From the IMG/VR virus record IMGVR_UViG_3300009108_000383, positions 1-33,965 of that record: DNA of 33,965 nucleotides; one strand, 5' to 3'. Of the stretch, positions 23,761-31,913 are shown piece after piece (position 1 is the stretch's first letter; the number at the start of each line of letters is the position of its first letter). The notes under the pieces were generated by a model that saw nothing but the letters and a program-made list of their open reading frames with translations, was not told where the DNA came from and searched no databases. Position numbers and translations under genes: made by a program. The stretch is from a virus.

Positions 23761-24175
23761 AGGTTTATTTGATCATATTAATCAAATAACAACTAATCAA
23801 ACAAAAGATTATTGGAACACACTAACAGAATCAGATAAGAAAACCTGGTCTAATTATATGATTAATAGGTTTCTTTCTATGAAAATGGATTGGACTGATT
23901 TTGTTAATGAAATACAGAAATTAAAGCTGGCACCGCGCCAGCTTTATTTGGTGTATTCTAATGTATTACCAAAAGGTAAACAGTATTTAAAATATATTAA
24001 GAAGAAAAAAGACCCTATTTATAATACACAAGTTGTTCAGAAAATTTCTGAATATTTCGAAATCAGTCAATCCGAATCGGAAGACTATTTACAACTATTA
24101 TCAAAAAAACAAATTAGAGAACTGGTATCCAAATATGGATATACAGATAAAGAATTAAAACAAATGGGATTATAA
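23750..24175 (+). CDS. Clamp-loader small subunit, T4 gp62-like
   Basis: This protein has 141 residues (T4 gp62 has 187). The opening GLFDHINQITTNQTKDYW and WSNYMINRFLSMKMDW (33-48) match the gp62 signature in T4-like phages, and YSNVLPKGKQYLKYIKKKK continues it. It has no ATPase motif, as expected for the subunit that completes the gp44 ring. TTG 23750 is the start: AGAAGG lies about 10 bases upstream, and the sequence before it belongs to the zinc-ribbon gene, overlapped by 11 bases. In T4, genes 44 and 62 are adjacent; here five genes separate them. Confidence 0.86.
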   Translation: MKPKGLFDHINQITTNQTKDYWNTLTESDKKTWSNYMINRFLSMKMDWTDFVNEIQKLKLAPRQLYLVYSNVLPKGKQYLKYIKKKKDPIYNTQVVQKISEYFEISQSESEDYLQLLSKKQIRELVSKYGYTDKELKQMGL

Positions 24176-24176
24176 A

Positions 24177-24584
24177 ATGAAAAAAGCAAAAGTTATAAGA
24201 GAATCTAGCACAAAAAAAGAAATAAATTCGTATTTAACAGGCGATGGTGGTGATGTTGTAGCATTGATGGAAGAAGAATGGCCTGAAATGACCAATGAGT
24301 TTAAGAAGATCCAAAGAGAACAATACGAATTGTTCTTACACAAACAGCATGATTACGGGCCTGGTAATATAAGTGTTGGAACACAATTACAAACACCCGA
24401 AGAAGTCAAACTATCACTTACAGGACTTTGGTTCAGGATTAATGACAAATGCCAGAGATTAAAAACCTTATTGATGGGTGATAAACAATCAGCCGTAGAT
24501 GAACCTTTAGAAGATGCATATTTAGACATTTCTAATTATGGAATTATGGCAACTATTGTTAAGAATGGTAAATGGGGAAAATAG
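24177..24584 (+). CDS. Nmad1-type nucleotide-modification-associated protein
   Basis: In this 135-residue protein the core YELFLHKQHDYGPGNIS (50-66) and LSLTGLWFRINDKCQRLKTL (79-98), ending SNYGIMATIVKNGKWGK, match the Nmad1 (DUF1599) family found in phages and linked by gene neighbourhood to DNA base modification. The biochemical activity of the family is not established as far as I know. The first 40 residues are a loosely conserved extension. It lies one base after gp62, in the same window as several DNA methyltransferases and glycosyltransferases. Confidence 0.78.
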   Translation: MKKAKVIRESSTKKEINSYLTGDGGDVVALMEEEWPEMTNEFKKIQREQYELFLHKQHDYGPGNISVGTQLQTPEEVKLSLTGLWFRINDKCQRLKTLLMGDKQSAVDEPLEDAYLDISNYGIMATIVKNGKWGK

Positions 24585-24585
24585 T

Positions 24586-25458
24586 TTGTCAGACAAATTA
24601 AAAGTTAGTTATTCTCAATATTCTATGTGGTCACAATGTCCTCATAGATGGAAATTAAATTATATTGATAGATTATCTACCTTTACAGATAGTATTCATA
24701 CTTTGTTTGGTACAGCAATGCACGAAACGATGCAAACTTGGATACATTGTATTTATAATAAGACAGCTAAGTTAGCAAATGAATTAGATTTGGAAGATTT
24801 ATTACTTTCTCGAATGAAGACACTTTACCACGAGAAAATGGAATTAGAAGGTGCAGAACATTTTACCACACCTGAAGAATTGACAGAGTTTTGGAAAGAT
24901 GGTTGTGCAATTTTAGATTTTCTTAAAAAACGTAGAGGTGATTATTTTTCTAAAAAGGGATATGAATTGTTGGGAGTGGAAACTGAAATAAATTATCCAC
25001 TACAAGATGGAATTATGTTTAGGGGACTTATAGATTTAGTTATTAAAAATAAAATAACTCAAAAAATAAAAATTATAGATATCAAAACTTCCACAATGGG
25101 TTGGAATAAATGGATGAAAACTGATAAGAATAAAACAGATCAAGTTTTATTATATAAACAGTTTTATTCAAAAATGTATGACTACCCAATAGATAAAATT
25201 GATGTAGAATATTTTATTGTTAAACGTAGATTGTATGAGAATGTAGATTGGCCTCAAAAGAGAGTTCAATATTTTTCGCCGGCAAGTGGTGTACCTTCTA
25301 TGAATAAAGTAATACTTAATTTAAAGAATTTTGTTAAAGAGGGATTTGTAAATGGGAAACACAATACAAAACATAACTTTAGAAAAGAAGCATCTAAGAA
25401 AAACTGTAAATGGTGTGAATTTAATCAGACAGAACATTGTGATGCGGGAGTGAAATAA
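24586..25458 (+). CDS. Cas4/RecB-like PD-(D/E)XK exonuclease with Fe-S cluster
   Basis: This protein has 290 residues from TTG 24586, two bases after the Nmad1-like stop and behind GGGGAAAA. SYSQYSMWSQCPHRW is the family's opening and supplies the first Cys (18). GTAMHE has His46. FRGLIDLVI (Asp150) and IKIIDIKTS (Asp165, Lys167) make the PD-(D/E)XK active site. CKWCEFNQTEHC gives Cys274, 277 and 285, completing the four-Cys Fe-S site of Cas4, AddB and RecB-type nucleases. It probably trims DNA ends during recombination or degrades host DNA. It has no helicase domain and no CRISPR context. The upstream in-frame reading from 24538 lies inside the previous gene and is rejected. Confidence 0.87.
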   Translation: MSDKLKVSYSQYSMWSQCPHRWKLNYIDRLSTFTDSIHTLFGTAMHETMQTWIHCIYNKTAKLANELDLEDLLLSRMKTLYHEKMELEGAEHFTTPEELTEFWKDGCAILDFLKKRRGDYFSKKGYELLGVETEINYPLQDGIMFRGLIDLVIKNKITQKIKIIDIKTSTMGWNKWMKTDKNKTDQVLLYKQFYSKMYDYPIDKIDVEYFIVKRRLYENVDWPQKRVQYFSPASGVPSMNKVILNLKNFVKEGFVNGKHNTKHNFRKEASKKNCKWCEFNQTEHCDAGVK

Positions 25459-25901
25459 TGGGATTACAAAGAATTAGTTTAAGAATATATCTACCACATT
25501 TATTGGAAAATAAAAAGACATTAGAATTTTTAACAGCCACATATGAAGAATTAATAAATCCAACTACATTATATTTGTGGTATGATAAGAAAAACGATGT
25601 AGTTGAACCAAAAGAACTTAAATCTTTTATAGATACTTGGGAACGTAGGGATCATTATAGAACTTTTATACATACCAAACTGGTTTCAGGCTCACAAAAT
25701 TTTATATGGTTTGATATTGTGCCTACTGGAGTTAATACATCCGAGGTATCTGGTAGGTTTCAGTATCATTATTATAATTCGGATAAGTTAGTGGATGGTA
25801 TTAAACAATTTAAAGAAATTGTAGATTTTTGTTCACATAATAAAACAATTAAAAAACAAAAAAGAACTGATAGTAAAAATGAAGATAGGTATCGTAGGTA
25901 G
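25458..25901 (+). CDS. Protein of unknown function
   Basis: This 147-residue protein is unrecognised. It begins MGLQRISLRIYLPHLLENKK, is rich in aromatic residues (SQNFIWFDIVPTG, GRFQYHYYNSD) and ends in a basic tail (KKQKRTDSKNEDRYRR). It probably has a mixed alpha-beta fold. It is coupled by TAATG to the nuclease gene, and the SLOG gene starts inside its last 23 bases. Confidence 0.72.
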   Translation: MGLQRISLRIYLPHLLENKKTLEFLTATYEELINPTTLYLWYDKKNDVVEPKELKSFIDTWERRDHYRTFIHTKLVSGSQNFIWFDIVPTGVNTSEVSGRFQYHYYNSDKLVDGIKQFKEIVDFCSHNKTIKKQKRTDSKNEDRYRR

Positions 25902-26280
25902 TAGAGAATACGAGAATAAGTTAAAAATAAAGGAATTCATTTTTGAATTGAGACAAAAATTTGGAGATGAGTTAGTAATAGTAAGTGGTGGTCAAAAAGA
26001 AGGGGCTGATGGTTACGCTAAAAAAACAGCCTTAGGTTTTGATATCAAATATGCTGAATTTCCACCAGTACATTATCAATATAATCAACATTGTGTATTA
26101 AAGCGAGGAAGATACGGAAAAAAATATTATGTTGGAAACTTTTTCGCTAGAAATAAACAGATTGCAGAGTATAGTGATTTGGTGGTAGGTTTCATACCAG
26201 AAGGAGCTGTATCTAATGGTACAAGGCATACTTTAAGTGAGGCAAAGAAGTTAGGGAAAAAAATATTAATAATTAATTAA
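25879..26280 (+). CDS. SLOG-fold (YpsA/DprA-related) nucleotide-binding protein
   Basis: The 133 residues follow the SLOG Rossmann pattern: KIGIVGSREY (2-11), VIVSGGQKEGADGYAKKTA (about 37-55, the Gly-rich nucleotide-binding loop), ARNKQIAEYSDLVVGFIPEG and SNGTRHTLSEAKKLGKKILI. Relatives include the YspA/DUF2493 group, lonely-guy enzymes and sensor domains of nucleotide-based immune systems. It may bind or cleave a nucleotide-derived ligand. It closes this operon; AT-rich promoter-like sequence follows. Confidence 0.82.
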   Translation: MKIGIVGSREYENKLKIKEFIFELRQKFGDELVIVSGGQKEGADGYAKKTALGFDIKYAEFPPVHYQYNQHCVLKRGRYGKKYYVGNFFARNKQIAEYSDLVVGFIPEGAVSNGTRHTLSEAKKLGKKILIIN

Positions 26281-26283
26281 TGA

Positions 26284-26311
26284 AATAATATATATTTATA
26301 TATATGAATAT
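26284..26311 (+). promoter_or_regulatory. AT-rich element before the glycosyltransferase block
   Basis: AATAATATA and TATTTATATATATGAATAT repeat, with small changes, the element at 5601-5631. It lies in the 45-base spacer after the SLOG gene and before the gene at 26326, which has AAAAGGATG as ribosome site. It is a plausible promoter for the downstream block; no clear -35 box is visible. Confidence 0.3.
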
Positions 26312-26325
26312 ATTAAAAGGATGTT

Positions 26326-26520
26326 ATGGATAAGTTACACTTAACATCGGTAAAGATATTAAAAAGTATCCATTTAAAATTTAAACGTAAATGTTTAGAA
26401 GATGAATTTACATTACAAAAATTTGTAAATAGGGCACTTGATATATATAACACCGATGAAGAATTTAAAGAAAAAATAAAAAACTATAAGGATTTAGAAA
26501 AATCAGGTAGTATGATATGA
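26326..26520 (+). CDS. Small ribbon-helix-helix-like protein
   Basis: The 64 residues comprise LHLTSVKILKSIHLKFKRKC as strand and first helix, FTLQKFVNRALDIYN as second helix, then a charged tail. This matches the Arc/MetJ-type ribbon-helix-helix spacing seen in small phage repressors. It is the first gene after a promoter-like spacer and could regulate the glycosyltransferase block, though that is inference. Its stop overlaps the next ATG (ATGA). Confidence 0.6.
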   Translation: MDKLHLTSVKILKSIHLKFKRKCLEDEFTLQKFVNRALDIYNTDEEFKEKIKNYKDLEKSGSMI

Positions 26521-27899
26521 AGAAAAAGAAAATATTATTGCTCTCAGATGATTTAAGAATGTCATCTGGAGTAGGAACGGTTTCAAAAGAATTTGTTTTA
26601 GGAACTATAAATCATTATGATTGGGCCCAAATTGGAGGGGCTATAAAGCATCCGGATGAAGGTAAAGTGATAGATATGAATGATGCTTTAAAAGAAGATT
26701 ATGGAGTAGAAGAGGGATATTTAAAAATATATCCTTCAAGTGGTTATGGTAATCCAGATATGTTAAGATCAGTTTTAAGGTTGGAAAAACCAGATGCGAT
26801 AATGATTTATACAGACCCGCGGTTTTGGTTGTGGTTATATCAGATGGAAAGAGAGATTAGGTCACAAATACCTATTTTCTATTACAACATTTGGGATGAT
26901 TTACCATATCCAATGTGGAATCAGCCATTTTATGAGAGTTGTGATTTACTTATGAACATTTCTAAACAGACGGTTAATATTGTAAAAAATGTAAGACAAA
27001 ATAAACCAGTAGAAGATTGGCAATGTACATATGTTCCACACGGAATTAATTCTGAAGATTTTAAACCAGTAGATGAAACAGATGCTAAGTTCGTACAGTT
27101 TAAAGATGAGTTATATCAAGGTAATGAATATTCTTTTATTGTTTATTTTAATAATAGAAATATTAGACGGAAAAATCCTGGTGATGTTTTATTGGCATTT
27201 AAAACTTTTACAGATAAATTATCTGAAGAAGAAAGAAAAGAATGTGCATTGGTAATGCATACACACCCAGTAGATAATAATGGAACGGATTTACCAGCAG
27301 TAGCAGATGCCTTGATGCCAGATTTAAATGTAATATTTTCTGGAGCAAAATTGGATACCGACCAGATGAATTTTTTATATAATATAGCAGATATTACTGT
27401 TAATATAGCATCGAATGAAGGATTTGGATTAGGAACTGCAGAATCTGTTATGGCAGGAACTCCGATAGTTGTAAATGTTACAGGTGGGATGCAAGACCAA
27501 TGTGGATTTAGATACAAGGGTAAGTTATTAACAGCTAAAGATTATGAATGGGTACATTCTTTACATAATAGAAAAGAATGGAAAGATAATGATGATTTGA
27601 CTTGGGGTGAATGGGTAAAACCTGTTTGGCCAGCATGTCGTTCATTACAGGGTTCAGTACCCACACCATATATCTTTGACGATAGAAGTGATTATGAAGA
27701 AGTAGCAGACCAAATACATGAGTGGTATAAAGTACCAAAAGAAGAACGAGATGAAAGAGCCTTAAAGGGCAGAGAATATATGATGAGAGATGATACATAT
27801 CTTTCAGCTAAAGGAATGTGTGATAGATTTATAGAAGATATGGATACCGCATTTGAGAAATGGACACCAAGAAATAATTTTGATTTAGTAGAGGCGTAA
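26517..27899 (+). CDS. GT4-type glycosyltransferase (GT-B fold)
   Basis: In this 460-residue protein the C-terminal half has the GT4 donor-site signature NIASNEGFGLGTAESVMAGT, the E-x7-E region that grips the nucleotide sugar, followed by PIVVNVTGGMQDQ. The N-terminal half opens KKKILLLSDDLRMSSGVGTV, a Gly-rich acceptor loop. An insertion with many Trp (about 345-385: EWVHSL, WKDNDDLTWGEWVKPVW) is unusual. It has no signal peptide or membrane anchor. It starts the glycosyltransferase run and abuts a second GT4 gene. Donor and acceptor cannot be read from sequence. Confidence 0.85.
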   Translation: MKKKKILLLSDDLRMSSGVGTVSKEFVLGTINHYDWAQIGGAIKHPDEGKVIDMNDALKEDYGVEEGYLKIYPSSGYGNPDMLRSVLRLEKPDAIMIYTDPRFWLWLYQMEREIRSQIPIFYYNIWDDLPYPMWNQPFYESCDLLMNISKQTVNIVKNVRQNKPVEDWQCTYVPHGINSEDFKPVDETDAKFVQFKDELYQGNEYSFIVYFNNRNIRRKNPGDVLLAFKTFTDKLSEEERKECALVMHTHPVDNNGTDLPAVADALMPDLNVIFSGAKLDTDQMNFLYNIADITVNIASNEGFGLGTAESVMAGTPIVVNVTGGMQDQCGFRYKGKLLTAKDYEWVHSLHNRKEWKDNDDLTWGEWVKPVWPACRSLQGSVPTPYIFDDRSDYEEVADQIHEWYKVPKEERDERALKGREYMMRDDTYLSAKGMCDRFIEDMDTAFEKWTPRNNFDLVEA

Positions 27900-29222
27900 A
27901 TGAGTAATAAACCAAGGATGCTAGTTACAGCACCAGTTACAACAAGAAGTGGTTATGGGGCACATGCAAGAGATATAGTTTTATCATTGTTAGATTTAGA
28001 CAAATATGATGTTTCAGTTTTTCCAGTTAGGTGGGGAAATACAGCAATGGATTATTTAGATGAAAATGATAAACAACATAAACGAATTTTGGATGTATTG
28101 ATTTATGAATTGACTGAAAAGACTTATCCACAACCTGATTATCATGTTCATATAGTAATTCCAAATGAATTTCAACAATGGGGAAAAACGTATAATATAG
28201 GAATTACTGCTGGTACAGAATTTACTGCTATTCCAGGAGAATGGATTGAAGGATTGAATAAAATGGATATGAATATTGTTCCTTCACATTTTACAAAAAA
28301 TGTATGCTTAAATACAAAATTTGATAAATTAAATGAGCAAACAAATGAAAAAATTGGTGAGGCAATGGTTGAAAAACCAATGGAAGTTTTGTTTGAAGGT
28401 TATGATGATAAGTTATATTCTCCAAGTAAAGTAGTAAAAAGTGATTTAACCACAGAATTGAATACAATTAAAGAAGATTTTTGTTTTTTAGTATGTGGTC
28501 ATTGGTTACAAGGTGAATTTGGTCATGATAGAAAAGATATTTCAAGTACTGTTAAGTTATTCTTTGATACATTTAAAAATGTTCTTAAAAAACCAGCACT
28601 GATTTTAAAAACAAGTGGGGCAACCACCGCGGTAGTGGATAGATATGATATTTTAAAGAAGATACATCATATTAAAAAATCGTGTGGTGGTGATATTCAG
28701 AAATTACCTCCAGTTTATCTTTTACACGGAGATTTAGACGATGCCCAAATGAATGAATTGTATAATCATAATAAAATAAAAGCAATGGTAAGTTTAACTC
28801 ACGGAGAAGGTTTTGGAAGACCTTTATTGGAATTCGCCACAACAGGAAAACCAATTATGGCATCTGATTGGAGTGGACAAGTAGATTTTTTAAATAAAGG
28901 ATATACTACATTATTACCAGGAGATTTAAAAAATGTACCAAAGGATTCTTTTCCAAAAAATATTTGGGTTAAAGAATCTAAATGGTTTGTAGTTAATTAC
29001 GGTGTTGTAAGAAGTATGTTAAAAAATATAACAAAAAATTATAAAAAGTTTAAGAAGAAGGCACTTAAACAACAAATATACGCTAAGAAATTTACACGAG
29101 ATAAGATGACAGAAAAGTTGGGAGAAATATTAGATACATATTTGCCCAAACCAGTAGAGAATGTAGATTTAAAATTACCAAAGTTAAAAAAAGTTAAACT
29201 ACCTAAATTGAAGAAGTTATAA
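27900..29222 (+). CDS. GT4-type glycosyltransferase with a Lys-Leu-Pro C-terminal repeat
   Basis: In this 440-residue protein, LVTAPVTTRSGYGAHARDI is the N-terminal acceptor loop, GTEFTAIPGEWIEGLN and MNIVPSHFTKNV lie mid-protein, and SLTHGEGFGRPLLEFATTGK is the C-terminal donor motif. The last 20 residues hold two copies of KLPKLKK (LKLPKLKK, VKLPKLKK), a cationic tail that may bind membrane, nucleic acid or another protein. It starts directly after the TAA of the previous gene and ends in a TAATG overlap. It probably acts in sequence with its neighbours on one glycan. Confidence 0.85.
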   Translation: MSNKPRMLVTAPVTTRSGYGAHARDIVLSLLDLDKYDVSVFPVRWGNTAMDYLDENDKQHKRILDVLIYELTEKTYPQPDYHVHIVIPNEFQQWGKTYNIGITAGTEFTAIPGEWIEGLNKMDMNIVPSHFTKNVCLNTKFDKLNEQTNEKIGEAMVEKPMEVLFEGYDDKLYSPSKVVKSDLTTELNTIKEDFCFLVCGHWLQGEFGHDRKDISSTVKLFFDTFKNVLKKPALILKTSGATTAVVDRYDILKKIHHIKKSCGGDIQKLPPVYLLHGDLDDAQMNELYNHNKIKAMVSLTHGEGFGRPLLEFATTGKPIMASDWSGQVDFLNKGYTTLLPGDLKNVPKDSFPKNIWVKESKWFVVNYGVVRSMLKNITKNYKKFKKKALKQQIYAKKFTRDKMTEKLGEILDTYLPKPVENVDLKLPKLKKVKLPKLKKL

Positions 29223-29650
29223 TGGAAAGGAATATAAAATGTCCACATTGTTATTCTAAAAAAATGTGTTTTGAAACTGAAGTGGAAGACTATTCGAGTT
29301 TTCTATGTTTCAGATGTGGGTTTATGAGTGATACTCGATTAATCCCAGAATCAGAATTTTTAGAAAAACATTTAGAAAATACTCCGTACTTGGTTGAATC
29401 TTTATCTCACTATGATATTAATAGAAAAATATATTGGTATCCTTCGGTAATGAATATGGGCCCAAGAGGAGTAGTGTTTCCTATAAGACATAAAAAAACA
29501 TATAAATGGAAAGCTTGTAAGTATATTGAGACCGATAAAGATAATTATAATAAAGAGTTAGATGTAGAGAATGGTGTGGAAGTTGATAAATTTGATTTTC
29601 TTAAAACATTAGACTTTTTGGAGATAATAATTAATAAAAACTTTAGTTGA
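29222..29650 (+). CDS. Zinc-ribbon protein of unknown function
   Basis: This 142-residue protein has C7-x2-C10 (CPHC) and C29-x2-C32 (CFRC), which make an N-terminal zinc ribbon. A charged helix and a segment YWYPSVMNMGPRGVVFPIRH follow, which reads like a beta-rich binding surface. The fold of the rest is unknown. It is coupled to the GT4 gene by TAATG. Confidence 0.72.
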   Translation: MERNIKCPHCYSKKMCFETEVEDYSSFLCFRCGFMSDTRLIPESEFLEKHLENTPYLVESLSHYDINRKIYWYPSVMNMGPRGVVFPIRHKKTYKWKACKYIETDKDNYNKELDVENGVEVDKFDFLKTLDFLEIIINKNFS

Positions 29651-29655
29651 GTTAA

Positions 29656-30123
29656 ATGGCAAAAATATTAACAAGATGGAATCAAGTACGAGCTGGAGAT
29701 ATAGTATCTTTCAGATATCTTTCAGGAACTACTAATAAGACTTTAACACATACTTTGTTGGTATTGGCTAAACCAGGTCGGAAATCAGTAGGTAAAAGTG
29801 GAAAAAAGTATGTTGTTGGTTTAAAATTAGAAGAATCAAATAGACCAACAGTTGTAAATACTAAAATGATAACTGATGTACTTTTGAAATATGGTGAAGT
29901 TGTAGTGTTTGATGCTAAAAAGAAAATATTTAAATTAGATTTTCACAAAAAGGCAAATAGAAGAAACTTGGAAGCCGTATACAGTAAATTAAAAAATAAA
30001 ATAAAATCTCTAAACATATATAGAACTTATGATTTTGAAAAGGCACGGAAAAGCCAAGTATTTTTAGAATCGGTTAAGATAGATAGAGAATTAAGTAAAA
30101 TGTTATTGGAACAATATGAATGA
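29656..30123 (+). CDS. Protein of unknown function
   Basis: This 155-residue basic protein begins ILTRWNQVRAGDIVSFRYLS, a beta-barrel-like opening with a Gly-Asp turn. A strand-rich middle (VVGLKLEESNRPTVVNTKM) and a helical C-terminus (YSKLKNKIKSLNIYRTYDFE) follow. No catalytic motif is visible. It overlaps the next gene by 4 bases (ATGA). Confidence 0.7.
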   Translation: MAKILTRWNQVRAGDIVSFRYLSGTTNKTLTHTLLVLAKPGRKSVGKSGKKYVVGLKLEESNRPTVVNTKMITDVLLKYGEVVVFDAKKKIFKLDFHKKANRRNLEAVYSKLKNKIKSLNIYRTYDFEKARKSQVFLESVKIDRELSKMLLEQYE

Positions 30124-30749
30124 AAATTAGTTATGCAATAACTGTTTGTAATGAAGAAGTAGAGTTACAAAAATTAGTTACATTTTTATTAAAACATAAA
30201 GAGTTACAAGACGAAATAGTAATCACTTACGATTCTAAAAATGGTTCTAAAGGTGTTGAAGATTATCTAAGAACACATTCAGTAAATGGAGAATTTAGTT
30301 GGCATCCATTTGAGTTTGAGGGTAATTTTTCAGATTTAAAAAATTATACAAAGTCAATGTGTAGTGGTGATTACATATTTCACTTAGATGCCGATGAAAT
30401 TCCACATGAAGTATTGATGGAACAAATACATACTATATTGGAAATGAACGAGGTTGATTTGATATGGATCCCGAGAGTAAATACAGTAGAGGGATTAACT
30501 CAAGAACATATTCAAAAGTGGGGATGGAAAGTTGCAGAAAAGGGTTGGGTAAATTATCCTGATTATCAGGCAAGAGTATTTAGAAATAGTGAAGATATTA
30601 AGTGGACTAAAAAAGTACATGAACATATTACTGGACATACCACACAAGCACATCTACCACCACACGAAGAATTGTCATTATATCATCCAAAGACTATAAA
30701 AAAACAGGAAAAACAAAATGAGTTATACGAAAAAATCCAAAGAGCGTAA
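30120..30749 (+). CDS. GT2-type glycosyltransferase (GT-A fold)
   Basis: The 209 residues have KISYAITVCNEEVELQKLV as the GT2 opening, DEIVITYDSKNGS as the nucleotide-binding strand, and YIFHLDADEIPHE with the metal-binding Asp-x-Asp. KWTKKVHEHITGH follows as an acceptor-side segment with the likely base. The C-terminus is short. Translation of the next gene starts inside its last 32 bases. Confidence 0.86.
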   Translation: MKISYAITVCNEEVELQKLVTFLLKHKELQDEIVITYDSKNGSKGVEDYLRTHSVNGEFSWHPFEFEGNFSDLKNYTKSMCSGDYIFHLDADEIPHEVLMEQIHTILEMNEVDLIWIPRVNTVEGLTQEHIQKWGWKVAEKGWVNYPDYQARVFRNSEDIKWTKKVHEHITGHTTQAHLPPHEELSLYHPKTIKKQEKQNELYEKIQRA

Positions 30750-31143
30750 ATTTTTACCAACTTTAGGTGAATTAATAGATAGACTTAGTATTCATCAGTT
30801 AAAGGAAGTGTTTATACCAGAGAATAAGAAAAATTATGCTGAAGAAATGAAGGATATTGTTCATGATATAGATTTAATTTTAAAAGAAAAAGATGTTAAT
30901 TTAGACGGAGATATTATCAGAGCAATAATTGTTCTATCTCAAATGAATGCACATATTTGGTATAATGAATCACAAGTTCGTAAAGGTGAAAAAGGTTCAG
31001 ATAATCTTATGTTAACACATGGACTGAATGGTATAAGAAATACTGCTATTAATAAGATTATGGAAGTAGTTGGTGGAAGAAAAGATTATAAGATAGATTG
31101 TATTGCATCTGATTTTAAGGATTGGGAAGTTAGTTGGCAATGA
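30718..31143 (+). CDS. Helical protein associated with the glycosyltransferase run
   Basis: In this 141-residue protein, LPTLGELIDRLSIHQLKEVF leads a mainly helical sequence ending CIASDFKDWEVSWQ. The LGELIDRLSI-x-x-LK pattern recalls small proteins encoded beside glycosyltransferases, but I cannot name the family with certainty. It overlaps genes on both sides, so it is likely made in step with the enzymes. Confidence 0.68.
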   Translation: MSYTKKSKERKFLPTLGELIDRLSIHQLKEVFIPENKKNYAEEMKDIVHDIDLILKEKDVNLDGDIIRAIIVLSQMNAHIWYNESQVRKGEKGSDNLMLTHGLNGIRNTAINKIMEVVGGRKDYKIDCIASDFKDWEVSWQ

Positions 31144-31913
31144 GTAAAAATGTAGTTTTTATTCCCAATATAGATTTGGGAGATGGTAGAAATAAATCAT
31201 ATAGTTATTCAATTAATAGTTGGAAACATTTCTGTGATAAGTATGATTGTGAATTAGTTGTATGGGAAGATTTATTATTGCCTGTAGAACAAATGAAGAT
31301 AACTTGGCAACGATATTATATGTTTGATATTTTAGAGGCAAATAATATTGATTACGACCAAATATTGATAGTTGATGCAGATACAATAGTTCATCCTGAT
31401 TGTCCTAATTTCTTTACAGAGACAAATGGTAAGTATAGTGCAGTTAGAAATAATGGAAGTTTTGAGTGGGTTAGAAGGTCAATGGATGGATTTTCTAAAT
31501 TGTTATTTCCAGGAGATATTACTTTTAATGTGTGGGATTATATAAATTGTGGATTTCAGATTGTTAATAAAAATCATAAAGAATTTTTTGAATATGTGAG
31601 AAATTATTATTTAGATAATCAACAACCTGTACAAAATGCTATAGCACACGTTAGGGCAGGTACAGACCAAACAATAATTAATTTTTTATTACGATTACAA
31701 AATATAGAAATAAATTATTTACCAATTTGTTATAATTTACAAGACTTACATTCTAAACAATTATTATTTTTACATCCTAAAATGTGGTTTAAAGATGAAT
31801 TAATATTTAAAAATTGTGGTTATGTATTTCATTTTAATGCAATTCCCCCCAATGAAATGAATAGGGATGCCAATTATTGGATAAAGAGAGCCTATGAGGA
31901 GTTTTATAAATGA
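31140..31913 (+). CDS. Glycosyltransferase-like protein (GT-A fold, GT8-like)
   Basis: This protein has 257 residues from ATG 31140 (ATGA overlap; TTG 31134 is less likely). KITWQRYYMFDILE and YDQILIVDADTIVHPDCPNF hold the Asp-x-Asp of GT-A enzymes. YINCGFQIVNKNHKEFF matches the 'N-x-G' segment of glycogenin/GT8-type proteins, and VRAGTDQTIINFLL is the D-Q motif that follows it. It probably adds a sugar to a glycan or protein. Confidence 0.82.
   Translation: MSKNVVFIPNIDLGDGRNKSYSYSINSWKHFCDKYDCELVVWEDLLLPVEQMKITWQRYYMFDILEANNIDYDQILIVDADTIVHPDCPNFFTETNGKYSAVRNNGSFEWVRRSMDGFSKLLFPGDITFNVWDYINCGFQIVNKNHKEFFEYVRNYYLDNQQPVQNAIAHVRAGTDQTIINFLLRLQNIEINYLPICYNLQDLHSKQLLFLHPKMWFKDELIFKNCGYVFHFNAIPPNEMNRDANYWIKRAYEEFYK

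Noticed and set aside
24538-24585. Upstream start for the Cas4/RecB-like nuclease (MELWQLLLRM...)
   Set aside because: This segment is the out-of-frame end of the Nmad1-like gene. The family's normal opening (SYSQYSMWSQCP) follows TTG 24586.
24586-25458. Cas4-like nuclease as part of a CRISPR system
   Set aside because: There is no repeat-spacer array and no Cas1, Cas2 or effector in the window. Stand-alone nucleases of this family are common in phages.
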